A stretch of DNA of 64,000 nt from Cryobacterium sp. Y50 (GCF_002929805.1 NZ_PJJM01000089.1:20406-84405); one strand, 5' to 3'. Counted from the stretch's first letter, positions 9,373 through 18,944 are shown. The notes: generated from the letters alone by a model not told the origin. Numbers and translations: made by a program.

Positions 9373-10968
9373 TCAGGCGGCGCGCATCTCGATTTCGCCG
9401 GGGGCGGCACCGTCGCTGCCGAAGACCAGGCGGCGGTTGGCAATCTTGTCAGTGAAGAAGCGATCGTGGCTGACCACCACGACAGCGCCGGGAAAGTGCA
9501 CGAGGGCGCGTTCCATCACCTGAGTGCTCGACATGTCCAGATGGTTGGTCGGTTCGTCGAGCAGCAGCACCGAAGCTCCGGAGAGCAGGCACTGCGCCAT
9601 CGCGACGCGGGCGCGCTGACCGCCCGAGAGATTGCCAATCTTCTGCTTGAGGTCGGCCTCGCTGAACTGGAACATAGTCAGAAAACGGTTGACCGATTTC
9701 TTGGTCGCGGTGAGGGCGAGGCTGCCGGGCATGGCATTGACGGCATGACTGACAGTGTCATTTTCGTCGAGTTCGGTGAGAATCTGGTTGTACGACACAA
9801 CGCCGGCGCCGCTGGCCCAGGCGACCGAACCGTGGTCGGCCGTCTCCTCGCCGGTGAGCACCCGCAGCAGGGTCGTCTTTCCGCTGCCGTTGCTGCCAAG
9901 CACGACGATGCGGTTGCCACGGCGCACCTCGAAACTGAGGTTTTCGAACAGCACCTTGTCGCCGAAACTCTTGGCCAGGCCGTCGACCCGGCAGAGGACG
10001 TCCTTGACGGGCAGGTTGCCGTAAATCTCGGTGATGATCTGGTCGACCGGGCGCGGTGTGCGCGATTTCTTGATGTGCGCGAGCTGGTTGCCGAGCTGGC
10101 GGCTCTCGGCCTTAGCGGCCTCGCGGCGGTCGGCGATGCCCTCGGCCTCGAAGGCGAGCAGCTCGGATTCGTGCACGAACTGTGCCTCGAGGGTCTTAAG
10201 CCGAAACTGCTTCTGCACGATGTACTCGCCGAAGCTGCCGGGGTATTCGTGTAGGTGAAAGTTCTCGACCTCGATGATGCGGGTGACGACAGCGTCAAGA
10301 AACTTACGGTCGTGCGAGACGACGATGGCAGCACCCTTGAAGCTCTTGAACCAGGCTTCGAGCCACTCCACGCCGGCCACGTCGAGAAAGTTGGTGGGCT
10401 CGTCGAGCAGCAGCACGTCGGGCGCTTCGAGCACGATCTTGGCCAGGGCAGCCCGGTTGCGCCAGCCGCCGGAGAGCTCATCGATCGCACAGACGCGGTG
10501 CGCCTGATCGAATCCGAGGGTGGTCAACGCGGTGTCGATGTGCCGCTTGTAGTCCCAACCGTCCAGCCGGTCCATCTCCTCGAACAGCTCGCCCTGCCGC
10601 CCGATCAGCAGGTCGAGTTCAGCGCTGGCCGACGAGTCGAGCGCGATTGCCGCGTCAATCGCGGCGAGCTCGGCCTCGACCGCCTTCACGGCAACGAAGA
10701 GTTCGTCGAGCACCTCGGTGATGGTCTGCTCGCCGTTGAGTTCGGAGAACTGGGAGAAATAGCCAACCCGAATGCCATCTTCGAGGGTGACCTCGCCGGT
10801 GTCCGGCGAGACCTGGTCGAGAATCAGCTTGAGAATGGTGGACTTGCCGGAGCCGTTCTTGCCGATCAGGCCGACCCGGTCGCCGGGTTCGAGGCGAAAG
10901 AATGCCTCCCGCAGAATCTGGGTGTTCTCAAAGCGGATGCTGACATCGTTCAGCCGGATCAGGCTCAT
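9373..10968 (-). CDS. ABC-F family ATPase
   Basis: 531 residues with two ABC ATPase domains in one chain and no membrane segment, the ABC-F architecture. Walker A motifs are GKNGSGKST (first half) and GSNGSGKTT (second half); signature motifs are LSGGWRNRA and LSGGQRARV, each followed by LLLDEPTN. The two halves are joined by a charged linker. ABC-F proteins bind the ribosomal E site and modulate translation; some protect against ribosome-targeting antibiotics. The lack of a long linker or C-terminal extension favours a housekeeping translation factor, but resistance cannot be excluded. Strong Shine-Dalgarno GGGAGGGAA. Confidence 0.93.
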   Translation of the reverse strand: MSLIRLNDVSIRFENTQILREAFFRLEPGDRVGLIGKNGSGKSTILKLILDQVSPDTGEVTLEDGIRVGYFSQFSELNGEQTITEVLDELFVAVKAVEAELAAIDAAIALDSSASAELDLLIGRQGELFEEMDRLDGWDYKRHIDTALTTLGFDQAHRVCAIDELSGGWRNRAALAKIVLEAPDVLLLDEPTNFLDVAGVEWLEAWFKSFKGAAIVVSHDRKFLDAVVTRIIEVENFHLHEYPGSFGEYIVQKQFRLKTLEAQFVHESELLAFEAEGIADRREAAKAESRQLGNQLAHIKKSRTPRPVDQIITEIYGNLPVKDVLCRVDGLAKSFGDKVLFENLSFEVRRGNRIVVLGSNGSGKTTLLRVLTGEETADHGSVAWASGAGVVSYNQILTELDENDTVSHAVNAMPGSLALTATKKSVNRFLTMFQFSEADLKQKIGNLSGGQRARVAMAQCLLSGASVLLLDEPTNHLDMSSTQVMERALVHFPGAVVVVSHDRFFTDKIANRRLVFGSDGAAPGEIEMRAA

Positions 10969-11103
10969 GTGTGTTCCCTCCCGAGGTTTCTACGGCGGGC
11001 ATTCGCTGAAAAAAACCCCAGCCGTCAGTGTACGTGGCGGCGCTGTGGGACCGTGGCGGCACAGAAAAACCCCTACATCCCAGCCGGGAGGAGGGGGTAA
11101 GGG

Positions 11104-11176
11104 GGCCGGCCACGGGACTTGAACCCGTAACCCCCACTTTACAAGAGTGGTGCGCTACCAATTGCGCCAGGCCGGC
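11104..11176 (-). tRNA. tRNA-Thr (anticodon TGT)
   Basis: Full cloverleaf on the minus strand: acceptor GCCGGCC/GGCCGGC, D-stem GCGC/GCGC around AATTGGTA, anticodon stem CCACT/AGTGG with loop CTTGTAA (anticodon TGT, reading ACA), and T-arm ACGGG-TTCAAGT-CCCGT. The discriminator position reads C and CCA is not encoded. It stands alone between the ABC-F gene and the DsbA-like gene. Confidence 0.95.
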
Positions 11177-11242
11177 ATGAGGCCAGGGCCTCGAATAACC
11201 ATCCTAAATGATTCTCGAGGCTTTGCCGCCATCGGCCGGGCG

Positions 11243-11278
11243 AAGCGGATGCGACGGCTCGAGCAGCAGCATCCGCTT
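11243..11278. terminator. Hairpin formed by an inverted pair of the AGCGGATGC word
   Basis: AAGCGGATGC (11243-11252) and GCATCCGCTT (11269-11278) form a perfect 10-bp stem; the 16-base loop holds the inner palindrome GCTCGAGC. It begins 6 bases past the stop of the DsbA-like gene and probably ends its transcript, although no U-run follows. Confidence 0.6.
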
Positions 11279-11283
11279 AGCAG

Positions 11284-12198
11284 CTACCCGCCCGGGGTCG
11301 GGGTGGGGGTCGGCGTCGAGGTCGAGTAGGTCTCGCCGAGGGCCTGCTGAACGAAGGAGGCGAATTCCTTGGGGTCGTCGAGCGAGCCGGTGTAGGGCTT
11401 TCCGTTGACCAAAACGGTCGGGGTGCCGGTGATGGCCTTGATCGACGAGTTGGCAATCGGTCCGTCGAGGGACCTGTCTGTGGCGGCCTGAACCCAGGAC
11501 TCGAAGGTTCCGTCGTCGATGCAGGTGTTGATGCTCGAGAGCGCGGTGCTCACGCCGGAATCCTTGACCACGGCCTTGATTTCATCGTTGCTACGGCCGG
11601 GCGCCGATTCTTCGGGCTGATCGACGAACAGGGCCGAGCTCAAGGCGAAGAAGTCGTCCGGCGAGTAGTTGGCGACGCAGGCTGCCGCATTGGCCGCCCG
11701 CAGGGAATACTTGGTGCCGGCGGACTTGCTCGTCAGAATCGACACCGGATGAATCTCGATCGTGGCGGCGCCGGAATCGACCCACTGGGCAATTTGCTCA
11801 TTGTTGGCGGCTTCGAAGTCTCCGCAGAACGGGCAGAGGTAGTCGAGATAGACACGAATGTTGGCGACGGCGCCGGTGGGATCGGGTTCGGAGGGCCGAA
11901 CGGCGGCATCGGGCTGTAGCGCCGGGGTGAGCGCCGTGATCATGCCTTCGCCGATGAGGACGCCATCGCTGGCCATGTTCCTGGGGCCGGGACCGGCCGG
12001 TTTGATCGAATTGACGATGATGACGGCAACGAGAACAACGATGGCGATGCCCGCGATGCCGATGCCGCCCTGCAGAAAGACCTTGTTTCGACGGTCCTTT
12101 TTCTTTTGGCTGACGCGCAGCTGCTTGGCCTTGATGCGGGCCGCGTCACGGCGTCGGTTTTTTGAGGGACTGCTGTCGCTGGGTCCGCCAATAGTCAT
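11284..12198 (-). CDS. Membrane-anchored DsbA-like thioredoxin-fold protein
   Basis: 304 residues from the ATG at 12198. A highly basic cytoplasmic N-terminus (KNRRRDAARIKAKQ) is followed by one transmembrane helix (about 45-67) and an extracytoplasmic DsbA-type thioredoxin domain with the active site CPFC in YLDYLCPFCGDFE and the cis-proline region TGTPTVLVNG. It should act on disulfides of exported proteins. The tail is a short Thr-Pro repeat. I chose 12198 because the in-frame extension to 12360 is unconserved and runs through the promoter region of the divergent ATPase gene; the Shine-Dalgarno is weak. Confidence 0.88.
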   Translation of the reverse strand: MTIGGPSDSSPSKNRRRDAARIKAKQLRVSQKKKDRRNKVFLQGGIGIAGIAIVVLVAVIIVNSIKPAGPGPRNMASDGVLIGEGMITALTPALQPDAAVRPSEPDPTGAVANIRVYLDYLCPFCGDFEAANNEQIAQWVDSGAATIEIHPVSILTSKSAGTKYSLRAANAAACVANYSPDDFFALSSALFVDQPEESAPGRSNDEIKAVVKDSGVSTALSSINTCIDDGTFESWVQAATDRSLDGPIANSSIKAITGTPTVLVNGKPYTGSLDDPKEFASFVQQALGETYSTSTPTPTPTPGG

Positions 12199-12415
12199 AA
12201 AGATCGCTTTCGAGAAGTGAGCGCGCGCGTCAGCGCACCTTTGGAATATTAGATCCCCTGACTGGGAATCGGCCAAACGGGGCGGACGGGCGATAACCGG
12301 CACCGGGACATCCGTCGTGTAATAATAAAAGCGTCGTGTGCTTCGGCGCCCGGCGGACAAATCCTATTCACAACGGATCGTCCGGCACGTTCCTGCCGGT
12401 GAAGGAGTAATAATC
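12199..12415. promoter_or_regulatory. Divergent promoter region, DsbA-like gene and ugpC
   Basis: 217-base gap between divergent genes. On the plus strand TAATAAT at 12320-12326 is a good -10 candidate about 90 bases before the ATPase start, but I do not see a convincing -35. The ATPase ribosome-binding site GAAGGAG lies just before its ATG. Confidence 0.35.
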
Positions 12416-13513
12416 ATGGCTTCAGTGACCTTTGACAAAGCAACTCGGCTCTACCCGGGTTCCACCCGACCGGCTGTTGACCAGCTCGATCTGCAGGTCG
12501 CCGATGGCGAATTCCTGGTTCTGGTCGGCCCGTCCGGCTGTGGAAAGTCCACCTCGCTGCGTATGCTCGCCGGCCTCGAAGAGGTCAACGACGGCAACAT
12601 CCTCATCGGCGACCGCAACGTGACGGATGTTCCGCCGAAAGACCGCGACATCGCCATGGTCTTTCAGAACTACGCGCTGTACCCGCACATGACGGTCGCC
12701 GAGAACATGGGCTTCGCGCTCAAGATCGCCGGAATCAACAAGGACGAGCGTGCCGCCCGCGTACTCGAGGCCGCCAAGCTGCTCGACCTGGAGCCCTACC
12801 TCAGCCGCAAGCCGAAGGCCCTCTCCGGTGGCCAGCGTCAGCGCGTCGCCATGGGCCGCGCGATCGTGCGTCAGCCGCAGGTGTTCCTGATGGATGAGCC
12901 GCTCTCCAACCTCGACGCCAAGCTGCGTGTGCAGACGCGTACGCAGATCGCTTCCTTGCAGCGTCGACTCGGCGTCACGACCGTCTATGTGACCCACGAC
13001 CAGACCGAGGCGCTCACCATGGGCGACCGGATTGCGGTACTCAAGGACGGCATCCTGCAGCAGGTCGGTTCGCCCCGCGACCTGTACGCGAAGCCGCAGA
13101 ACGTGTTCGTGGCCGGATTCATCGGCAGCCCCGCAATGAACCTGTTCCTCGCGGACACCGTCGACGGTGGCATCAAGTTCGGCACCGCGACCGTCCCCGT
13201 GCAGCGCGACACCCTCGCTGGCTCGACCGGCAAGAAGGTCACCGTGGGAATTCGTCCGGAAGATATTCAGATGTCGTCGACCGCCGGAGACGGACTGCAG
13301 ATTGAGGTCGATCTGGTCGAAGAGCTCGGCGCCGACGGCTACCTCTACGGTCACTCCACGATCGAGGGCAAGCGCACCGACATCGTCGCTCGCGTCGACG
13401 GCCGCTCCCACCCGAACGCCGGCGAGACGGTGTACCTCACAGCTACTCCGAACCACCTGCACGTGTTCGACGCTGAAACCGGTCTGCGCCTCGGCGGCGC
13501 CGTCACCGACTAG
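12416..13513 (+). CDS. ugpC: Sugar ABC transporter ATP-binding subunit (UgpC/MsiK type)
   Basis: 365-residue CUT1-family ATPase. It has Walker A GPSGCGKST, Q-loop VFQNYALYPHMTV, signature LSGGQRQRV, Walker B VFLMDEPLSNLDAKLR and the H-loop THD. The C-terminal third is a regulatory OB/TOBE domain (GIRPEDIQM). No permease or binding protein lies nearby. That fits MsiK-like ATPases of actinobacteria, which energise several sugar importers from one stand-alone gene. The substrate cannot be read from the sequence, so the ugp name is only the family label. Start is the ATG at 12416 with GAAGGAG upstream. A UUCG-loop terminator follows. Confidence 0.93.
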   Translation: MASVTFDKATRLYPGSTRPAVDQLDLQVADGEFLVLVGPSGCGKSTSLRMLAGLEEVNDGNILIGDRNVTDVPPKDRDIAMVFQNYALYPHMTVAENMGFALKIAGINKDERAARVLEAAKLLDLEPYLSRKPKALSGGQRQRVAMGRAIVRQPQVFLMDEPLSNLDAKLRVQTRTQIASLQRRLGVTTVYVTHDQTEALTMGDRIAVLKDGILQQVGSPRDLYAKPQNVFVAGFIGSPAMNLFLADTVDGGIKFGTATVPVQRDTLAGSTGKKVTVGIRPEDIQMSSTAGDGLQIEVDLVEELGADGYLYGHSTIEGKRTDIVARVDGRSHPNAGETVYLTATPNHLHVFDAETGLRLGGAVTD

Positions 13514-13530
13514 TCAGCTTTTCGGCTTTC

Positions 13531-13562
13531 GGCTGGAGGGAGTTCGCTCCCTCCAGCCTTTT
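13531..13562 (+). terminator. Intrinsic terminator after ugpC
   Basis: Perfect 12-bp stem (GGCTGGAGGGAG, 13531-13542, with 13547-13558), a TTCG tetraloop and a following TTTT. It ends the ABC ATPase transcript. Confidence 0.92.
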
Positions 13563-13577
13563 GGTTAGGGTCACACT

Positions 13578-14888
13578 ATGAGCGGTTCCCTCAATATCAC
13601 CGCGGCTACGGCCGACCCTGCCCTACTCGACCTGCCGTGGCATCTGCCTTTGGATGCCTGGCCGAATGAGAACATCGCCTCGTTGCCCAAGGGCATTTCC
13701 CGGCACCTGGTGCGGTTCGCTCATCTGAGCGGGCGGGTGGTCGCCATCAAGGAGACTACGAACGAGATGGCTAAGCGCGAGTACGACATGCTGCGCACCC
13801 TGGCCAATCTGGAGATTCCCTGCGTCGAGCCGGTCGCCGTCATCACCAATAGAACGGATGCCGACCTCGACCCCCTGAATTCGGTTCTGGTCACCCGGCA
13901 CCTCAAGTTCTCACTCCCCTACCGCGCCCTCTATTCACACGCCCTGCGTCCGGATACGGCCACCCGGCTGGTTGATGCCCTTGCCGTGCTGCTGGTGCGG
14001 TTGCACATGATCGGATTCTTCTGGGGCGACGTGTCGCTGTCGAACACTTTGTTTCGGCGAGATGCCGGCGCCTTCGCTGCCTATCTCGTCGACGCCGAGA
14101 CCGGACAGTTGTACTCCGGCGGGCTCTCGAATGGACAGCGCGAGAACGATTTGGAAATCGCCCGGGTGAACATTGCCGGGGAATTGATGGACCTCGAAGC
14201 GGGCGGCCGCGTTGCCGACGAACTCGACCCGATCCGGATCAGCAACGGCATCGTTGCGGCTTACCGACTGCTCTGGAAGGAGCTCACCGGCTCAGAGTCG
14301 TTCTCTAGTTCCGAACGGTGGCGCATCACCGAACGGGTCGAGCGCCTCAATAACCTCGGCTTCGACATCGAGGAACTCGCGATCAAGACCGATGGGACTG
14401 GTTCGCGCGTGCGGATTCAGCCCAAGGTTGTCGACGCCGGACACCATCAGCGCCGTCTGCTGCGCCTGACCGGCCTCGACGCCGAAGAAAACCAGGCTCG
14501 TCGGCTACTCAACGACCTCGACTCCTACCGCGCTGCGTATGGCGAGCCGGCCGCCGACGAGGAAATGGTCGCGCACGAGTGGCTCGTTCGGGTGTTCGAG
14601 CCGGTGGTGCGGGCAATTCCCGTGGAGTTGCAGGGCAAGCTCGAGCGGGCGCAGGTGTTCCACCAACTCCTCGATCACCGCTGGTATATGGCGCAGAACC
14701 AGTCGCGGGACATTCCGCTCGCCGAGGCCGTGAGCTCGTATGTGCAGGATGTGCTGCGGCACCGCCGCGACGAGGCTACCGTAATGGATCCACTCACCGG
14801 GGCGATTACGCTGCCGATCCGGGTGCAGCCCGGCGACGATACCTCGGTCGACCCCGATGATGCCGACGACTGGACCCTCAAGGTTTAG
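13578..14888 (+). CDS. DUF4032 protein with kinase-like fold
   Basis: 436 residues. The N-terminal half looks like a lipopolysaccharide-kinase/Rio-type fold: VAIKET (ATP-lysine strand), LVRLHMIGFFWGDVSLSNTLF (catalytic-loop-like GD...N) and YLVDAETGQLY (metal-binding DxE-like). The C-terminal half is the DUF4032 region (VVDAGHHQRRLLRLTGLDAEENQA). It is common as a single gene in actinobacteria and its substrate is unknown. The start overlaps no neighbour; it follows the ugpC terminator by 15 bases. Confidence 0.85.
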   Translation: MSGSLNITAATADPALLDLPWHLPLDAWPNENIASLPKGISRHLVRFAHLSGRVVAIKETTNEMAKREYDMLRTLANLEIPCVEPVAVITNRTDADLDPLNSVLVTRHLKFSLPYRALYSHALRPDTATRLVDALAVLLVRLHMIGFFWGDVSLSNTLFRRDAGAFAAYLVDAETGQLYSGGLSNGQRENDLEIARVNIAGELMDLEAGGRVADELDPIRISNGIVAAYRLLWKELTGSESFSSSERWRITERVERLNNLGFDIEELAIKTDGTGSRVRIQPKVVDAGHHQRRLLRLTGLDAEENQARRLLNDLDSYRAAYGEPAADEEMVAHEWLVRVFEPVVRAIPVELQGKLERAQVFHQLLDHRWYMAQNQSRDIPLAEAVSSYVQDVLRHRRDEATVMDPLTGAITLPIRVQPGDDTSVDPDDADDWTLKV

Positions 14889-14917
14889 CGCTTTCTCCCA
14901 GTTGCCTACTGGTACTT

Positions 14918-14949
14918 CTTTGCGACCGGGCCCGGGCCCGGTCGCAAAG
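14918..14949. terminator. 32-bp perfect palindrome between convergent genes
   Basis: CTTTGCGACCGGGCCC followed directly by its exact complement. It can form a 13- to 14-bp hairpin on either strand, with CTTT/AAAG ends, and is well placed to stop both the DUF4032 and rlmB transcripts. The centre is two fused GGGCCC boxes. Confidence 0.75.
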
Positions 14950-14968
14950 GGAGATACGAGTGCGGGGT

Positions 14969-16105
14969 CTACTGCTTGGCGGCCTGTTTCGCGGCCTTGA
15001 TCTGAGCACGGAGGCGGGCCACCTCGTACAGGGTGACTCCGGCGGCGATTCCGGCGTTGAGTGATTCGGTCGAGGCGCTGATCGGAATCGAGACGATCGC
15101 GTCGCAGGTCTCGGTGACGAGGCGGGACAGGCCCTTGCCCTCGCTGCCGACGACGATGACGATCGGGCGCTCGGCGAATCCGGTACCGAGGTCGGGCAAG
15201 GACACGTCGCCGTCGCCAGCCAGGCCGAGCACGAACACGCCTTGCGCCTTGAGTGCCTTGAGCGTCTGGGTAAGATTGCTCGCCATCGCGACGGGGGTAC
15301 GGGCGGCGGCGCCGGCGCTGGTCTTCCAGGCAGAGGCGGTGACGCCAACCGAGCGGCGCTGCGGCACGATGATTCCGTGGCCGCCGAATGCAGCGGTCGA
15401 ACGGATGATCGCACCCAGATTGCGCGGGTCGGTGATGCCGTCGAGGGCCACGAACAACGGCTTGTGGCCGCGGCTGATGGTCAGTTCGAGCAGTTCCATC
15501 GGGTGCGGGTACTCGTAGGCCGGAACCTTGAGCGCGAGGCCCTGGTGCACGGCGTCGCGACCGGCGAGACGGTCGAGTTCGGGGCGCATAACCTCGAGAA
15601 TGGGGATGTTGCGGCTCGTCGCCATGAGCAGCACCTCTTTGACCCGCTCATCCATTTCGATGCGCGCTGCGATGTAGAGGGTCAGTGCCGGGATCTTCGC
15701 GCGCAGCGCCTCAAGCACCGAGTTGCGGCCGGTGACGATCTCGTGCTCGTCGATCTGTTGGGCGCGACGGGTCGAGGATCCGCCGCCGCCGGTGTTGCCG
15801 GTGCCGCGCTGCGGGCCTCCCTGCGACGCGCCGCGGGAACCACCACGAGCAGCGGGGCCGCCACGCGAGCCGCCACGGTTGGCGGAAGCATCCGCTGCCG
15901 GGCGCGAGTTGAAACCGCCGGCGGCGGTGAAGCGCTCGGCCGCAGCCTTGCGCTTGCCAGCGGGGTGGTAGGGACGGTCTTCGGCCTTGGGCGTGGGCTT
16001 CTTACCCTCGAGCGCCTGGCGGCCCTGGCCACCGGAGCCGACCTGGGCTCCGCGGCTGCCCTTGCGCACCGATCCGGTGCGCGATTTGCGGTCTAAGTTC
16101 TTCAT
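14969..16105 (-). CDS. rlmB: 23S rRNA 2'-O-methyltransferase RlmB (TrmH/SpoU family)
   Basis: 378 residues. The first ~125 are a basic, Gly/Arg-rich disordered extension (repeated RGGS/GGP stretches) that probably contacts RNA. A substrate-binding domain and the SPOUT knot follow, with motifs ITDPRNLGAIIRSTAAFG, VVGSEGKGLSRL and SIPISASTESLN. RlmB methylates the ribose of G2251 (E. coli numbering) in the peptidyl-transferase loop. It starts one base inside the cysS stop (TGATG), a sign of translational coupling in the ispDF-cysS-rlmB operon. Confidence 0.93.
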   Translation of the reverse strand: MKNLDRKSRTGSVRKGSRGAQVGSGGQGRQALEGKKPTPKAEDRPYHPAGKRKAAAERFTAAGGFNSRPAADASANRGGSRGGPAARGGSRGASQGGPQRGTGNTGGGGSSTRRAQQIDEHEIVTGRNSVLEALRAKIPALTLYIAARIEMDERVKEVLLMATSRNIPILEVMRPELDRLAGRDAVHQGLALKVPAYEYPHPMELLELTISRGHKPLFVALDGITDPRNLGAIIRSTAAFGGHGIIVPQRRSVGVTASAWKTSAGAAARTPVAMASNLTQTLKALKAQGVFVLGLAGDGDVSLPDLGTGFAERPIVIVVGSEGKGLSRLVTETCDAIVSIPISASTESLNAGIAAGVTLYEVARLRAQIKAAKQAAKQ

Positions 16106-17520
16106 CAGTCAAAGCTCCAATGGGCACCCGACGGGGTGTCTTCGATGGTGATTCCGGCGGCGACGAGTTCGTCCCGGATTCGGTCTGCGGCCGCGTAGTC
16201 GCGGTTTTCCCTGGCGAGGGTGCGGTCGCTGAGCAATCGCTCGACCAACGCGCTCAGGGCCACCATGGCCGGTTCGTCCGTCGCCACGGCCCAGCCGGGC
16301 GACAAAGGGTTGATTCCCAGCACTTCGCTCATCGCGAGTACTTCACTACGAGCAGATGCCGCAGCATGCAGGTCTTCGGTATCCAGCGCGGCGTTGCCGG
16401 CCCGAACGGTGTCGTGGAGCACACCGAGCGCCTGTGGAACGGCGAGATCGTCGTCCATGGCCGCGGCGAACTCGTCGGGCACGACCTCGACGCCACTCCC
16501 GGCGAACCGGGTACCGGCAAGGCGCCGGTCGGCACGGTCGAGAAAACTTTCGATGCGGTCGAGGGCCGCTTCGGCCTCGGCCAGGGACCCGTCGTTGTAG
16601 TCAATGGTCGAGCGGTAGTGGGCGGCGCCGAGAAAATAGCGCACGACGATGGCGCGAGCCTGGTCGAGCAGTTCGGCCGCGAACACAGAGTTGCCGAGCG
16701 ACTTGGACATCTTCTGCCCGTTCACGTTCACCAGGCCGTTGTGCACCCAGTAGTTCGCGAAGTCACTGCCGGCCGCGTTCGACTGGGCCAGCTCGTTCTC
16801 GTGGTGCGGAAACCGCAGGTCGAGTCCGCCGCCGTGAATGTCGAACCGGTCGCCGAGGTAGCGGGCGGCCATGGCCGAGCACTCGATGTGCCAGCCGGGG
16901 CGACCAATGCCCCACGGCGACGGCCAGGCGGCTGAGTCCGGTTCGCCCTCCTTATGGCCCTTCCACAGGGCGAAGTCGTGGGGGTCGCGCTTGCCGCGCG
17001 GGGAGGAATCCGCTGCCGTTTCCATATTGTCCGGCGACTGGTGCGTGAGCGCGCCATAGGCGGCCCAGCTCGCACTGGAGAAATACACGTCGGCCGAACC
17101 GTCAGCGGCCGGGTAGGCGTGGCCGCGTTCGATCAGGGTCGCGATGAGGGTCTGCATCTCGGTGATGCTCGCCGTCGCGCGCGGCTCGTAGGTGGGGGCG
17201 AGGATGCCGAGGCGCTGGTAGCCGGCGGTGAACTCGAGCTCGTAGCGATAGGCGAGCGCCCACCACTGCTCGCTCGAACCCTTGGCGTTGATCAGAATCT
17301 TGTCGTCGATGTCGGTGACGTTGCGCACGAACGTGACGTTCAGTCCGCGGTAGCTGAGCCAGCGGCGCAACTGGTCGTAGACCAGGGCGCTGCGCAGGTG
17401 ACCGATGTGCGGGCTGGACTGCACGGTGGGTCCACACACGTACATTCCGACCTGGCCCGGTTCGCGGGGGACAAAGTCAAGCAAGGCCGCAGCCTTCGAA
17501 TCGTACAGTTGCATGGTCAC
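16105..17520 (-). CDS. cysS: Cysteinyl-tRNA synthetase
   Basis: 471-residue class I synthetase. HIGH motif HIGH in [14 protein letters not shown] loop KMSKSLGN, and zinc ligands including the Cys in MYVCGPTVQ are all present. The start is either GTG at 17520 or ATG at 17514; the GTG gives a four-base ATGA-like overlap with ispDF. Gene order (ispD, ispF, cysS, then the rRNA methyltransferase) matches mycobacteria, though there ispD and ispF are separate genes. The related MshC of mycothiol synthesis differs in neighbourhood and motifs, so I call this the true synthetase. Confidence 0.95.
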   Translation of the reverse strand: MTMQLYDSKAAALLDFVPREPGQVGMYVCGPTVQSSPHIGHLRSALVYDQLRRWLSYRGLNVTFVRNVTDIDDKILINAKGSSEQWWALAYRYELEFTAGYQRLGILAPTYEPRATASITEMQTLIATLIERGHAYPAADGSADVYFSSASWAAYGALTHQSPDNMETAADSSPRGKRDPHDFALWKGHKEGEPDSAAWPSPWGIGRPGWHIECSAMAARYLGDRFDIHGGGLDLRFPHHENELAQSNAAGSDFANYWVHNGLVNVNGQKMSKSLGNSVFAAELLDQARAIVVRYFLGAAHYRSTIDYNDGSLAEAEAALDRIESFLDRADRRLAGTRFAGSGVEVVPDEFAAAMDDDLAVPQALGVLHDTVRAGNAALDTEDLHAAASARSEVLAMSEVLGINPLSPGWAVATDEPAMVALSALVERLLSDRTLARENRDYAAADRIRDELVAAGITIEDTPSGAHWSFD

Positions 17521-18851
17521 GCCTCCCAGTTTAGGTCAGGGGTCTGACCCGGCCCTGGTGCCGCAGGCGGTAGCGGGTAGAGCAGCGCCGTTGCCGTCGC
17601 CGCGACGCCCTCGCCGCGACCGGTGAATCCGAGGGCGTCGGTCGTGGTTGCCGCGATATTGATCGGTGCAGAGAGGATGCCGGCGAGTCGCGTTTCTGCC
17701 TCGGCACGACGCAGCGAAAATTTGGGGTGGTTACCGATGATCTGCACCGAGACGTTGCCGACCTGGTATCCGGCGGCAGCAACCAGGCGCACCGTTTCGG
17801 CAAGAAAGACGTCGCCGTGGGCGCCGCTGAACCGCGGATCAGTCGTGCCGAACACGCTGCCGATGTCGCCGAGGCCGGCCGCGCCGAGCAGGGCGTCGCA
17901 GATGGCGTGCGCGGCGACATCGCCGTCACTGTGGCCGCTGAGGCCGCGCTCCCCCGGCCAGTACAGCCCGGCCAGCCAGAGATCGGTCGTGCCATCGGCA
18001 GCGAAGGCGTGCACGTCGAGTCCGGTGCCAATGCGCGGCGGGAGCGGGGACTGCGGCGGGGTCGCGGCGACCACGTGCAGAATCAGTTCGGCTCGTTCGA
18101 GGTCTTCGGGCGTGGTGATCTTGAATGCGAGGGGGTCGCCGGGAATGACGGTGACCGTATGTCCGGCATCGGCGACGAGAGCGGCATCGTCGGTGAGCGC
18201 TTCGAACCGACCGTTCTGCACGGCCCAGGCGCGGGCGGCGGCGAGCATGGCGCGAGGAAAGCCCTGCGGGGTCTGTACGGCTAAGAGCTCGGAGCGGTTA
18301 ACGGTGCCGAGGATTGTGCCGGATGCGGCGACCCGTTTGATGGTATCCACGACCGGGAGCCCCGGAATAATGCCGTGTCCGGTAGAACGCACAGCGTCGA
18401 CGACGGCGTCGCACAGGCTGGCGGGGGTGAGGGCACGCGCGGCATCGTGCACGAGCACCACGTCGATACCCGGGAGCAGGGCTGCGACGCCCTGGTCGAC
18501 CGAGTCCTGGCGGGTGCCTCCGCCGGCGACGATCGTCAGGGCCGATGCGGGCGCCTCATGACGGGCGGCGGTAGCGGCGGCGATGGCGCGCGCATCCGCT
18601 ATCCGGTCGCTGGGGGCAACGACAATGATCTGCACGGGCCAACGCATTCCAAAAATGGAATCCAGGGCGTGGTCGAGTAGGGGGCGCATATGCAGCAAAA
18701 CGAATGCTTTAGGTTCGGCGTGCCCCAGACGGTTCCCACTGCCGGCAGCGACGACGATCACAGCAACGGTGGGCGCCGTCACGGCCGAGCGCGTGCGGTC
18801 GGCGAGAGCGCCGGGCTGGGGCACGGCCTGCGACACGAGGGGAACAGTCAT
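17517..18851 (-). CDS. ispDF: Bifunctional IspD-IspF (MEP isoprenoid pathway)
   Basis: 444 residues joining two MEP-pathway enzymes. Residues ~25-260 are 2-C-methyl-D-erythritol 4-phosphate cytidylyltransferase ([11 protein letters not shown] nucleotide loop, [18 protein letters not shown]). Residues ~285-444 are 2-C-methyl-D-erythritol 2,4-cyclodiphosphate synthase (DVHAF metal site, [37 protein letters not shown]). The two act at non-consecutive steps, with IspE between them. The start at 18851 (ATG) is preferred; the frame extends to 18935 but that part covers the carD terminator. It overlaps the cysS start by four bases. Confidence 0.93.
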   Translation of the reverse strand: MTVPLVSQAVPQPGALADRTRSAVTAPTVAVIVVAAGSGNRLGHAEPKAFVLLHMRPLLDHALDSIFGMRWPVQIIVVAPSDRIADARAIAAATAARHEAPASALTIVAGGGTRQDSVDQGVAALLPGIDVVLVHDAARALTPASLCDAVVDAVRSTGHGIIPGLPVVDTIKRVAASGTILGTVNRSELLAVQTPQGFPRAMLAAARAWAVQNGRFEALTDDAALVADAGHTVTVIPGDPLAFKITTPEDLERAELILHVVAATPPQSPLPPRIGTGLDVHAFAADGTTDLWLAGLYWPGERGLSGHSDGDVAAHAICDALLGAAGLGDIGSVFGTTDPRFSGAHGDVFLAETVRLVAAAGYQVGNVSVQIIGNHPKFSLRRAEAETRLAGILSAPINIAATTTDALGFTGRGEGVAATATALLYPLPPAAPGPGQTPDLNWEA

Positions 18852-18896
18852 ATTTGGAGGGTATCTATCTGGGGCGGTTGCGGGGCACGAACATGC

Positions 18897-18923
18897 AAAA
18901 GGCGGCACCTCGCGGCGCCGCCT
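18897..18923 (-). terminator. Terminator downstream of carD
   Basis: Stem AGGCGGC/GCCGCCT around a 10-base GC-rich loop, followed on the minus strand by TTTT. It begins 22 bases after the carD stop and separates carD from ispDF. Confidence 0.8.
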
Positions 18924-18944
18924 CTCACGAAGCAAAGTTAATGA

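Noticed and set aside
8520..10254. Plus-strand frames opposite the DMT transporter and ABC-F genes
   Set aside because: His/Glu/Gly-rich antisense translations without motifs.
9373..10968. Antibiotic-resistance ABC-F
   Set aside because: No long inter-domain arm, antibiotic cluster or inducible leader; a housekeeping translation factor is more likely.
12199..12360. Upstream extension of the DsbA-like frame
   Set aside because: Covers the divergent promoter region and is unconserved.
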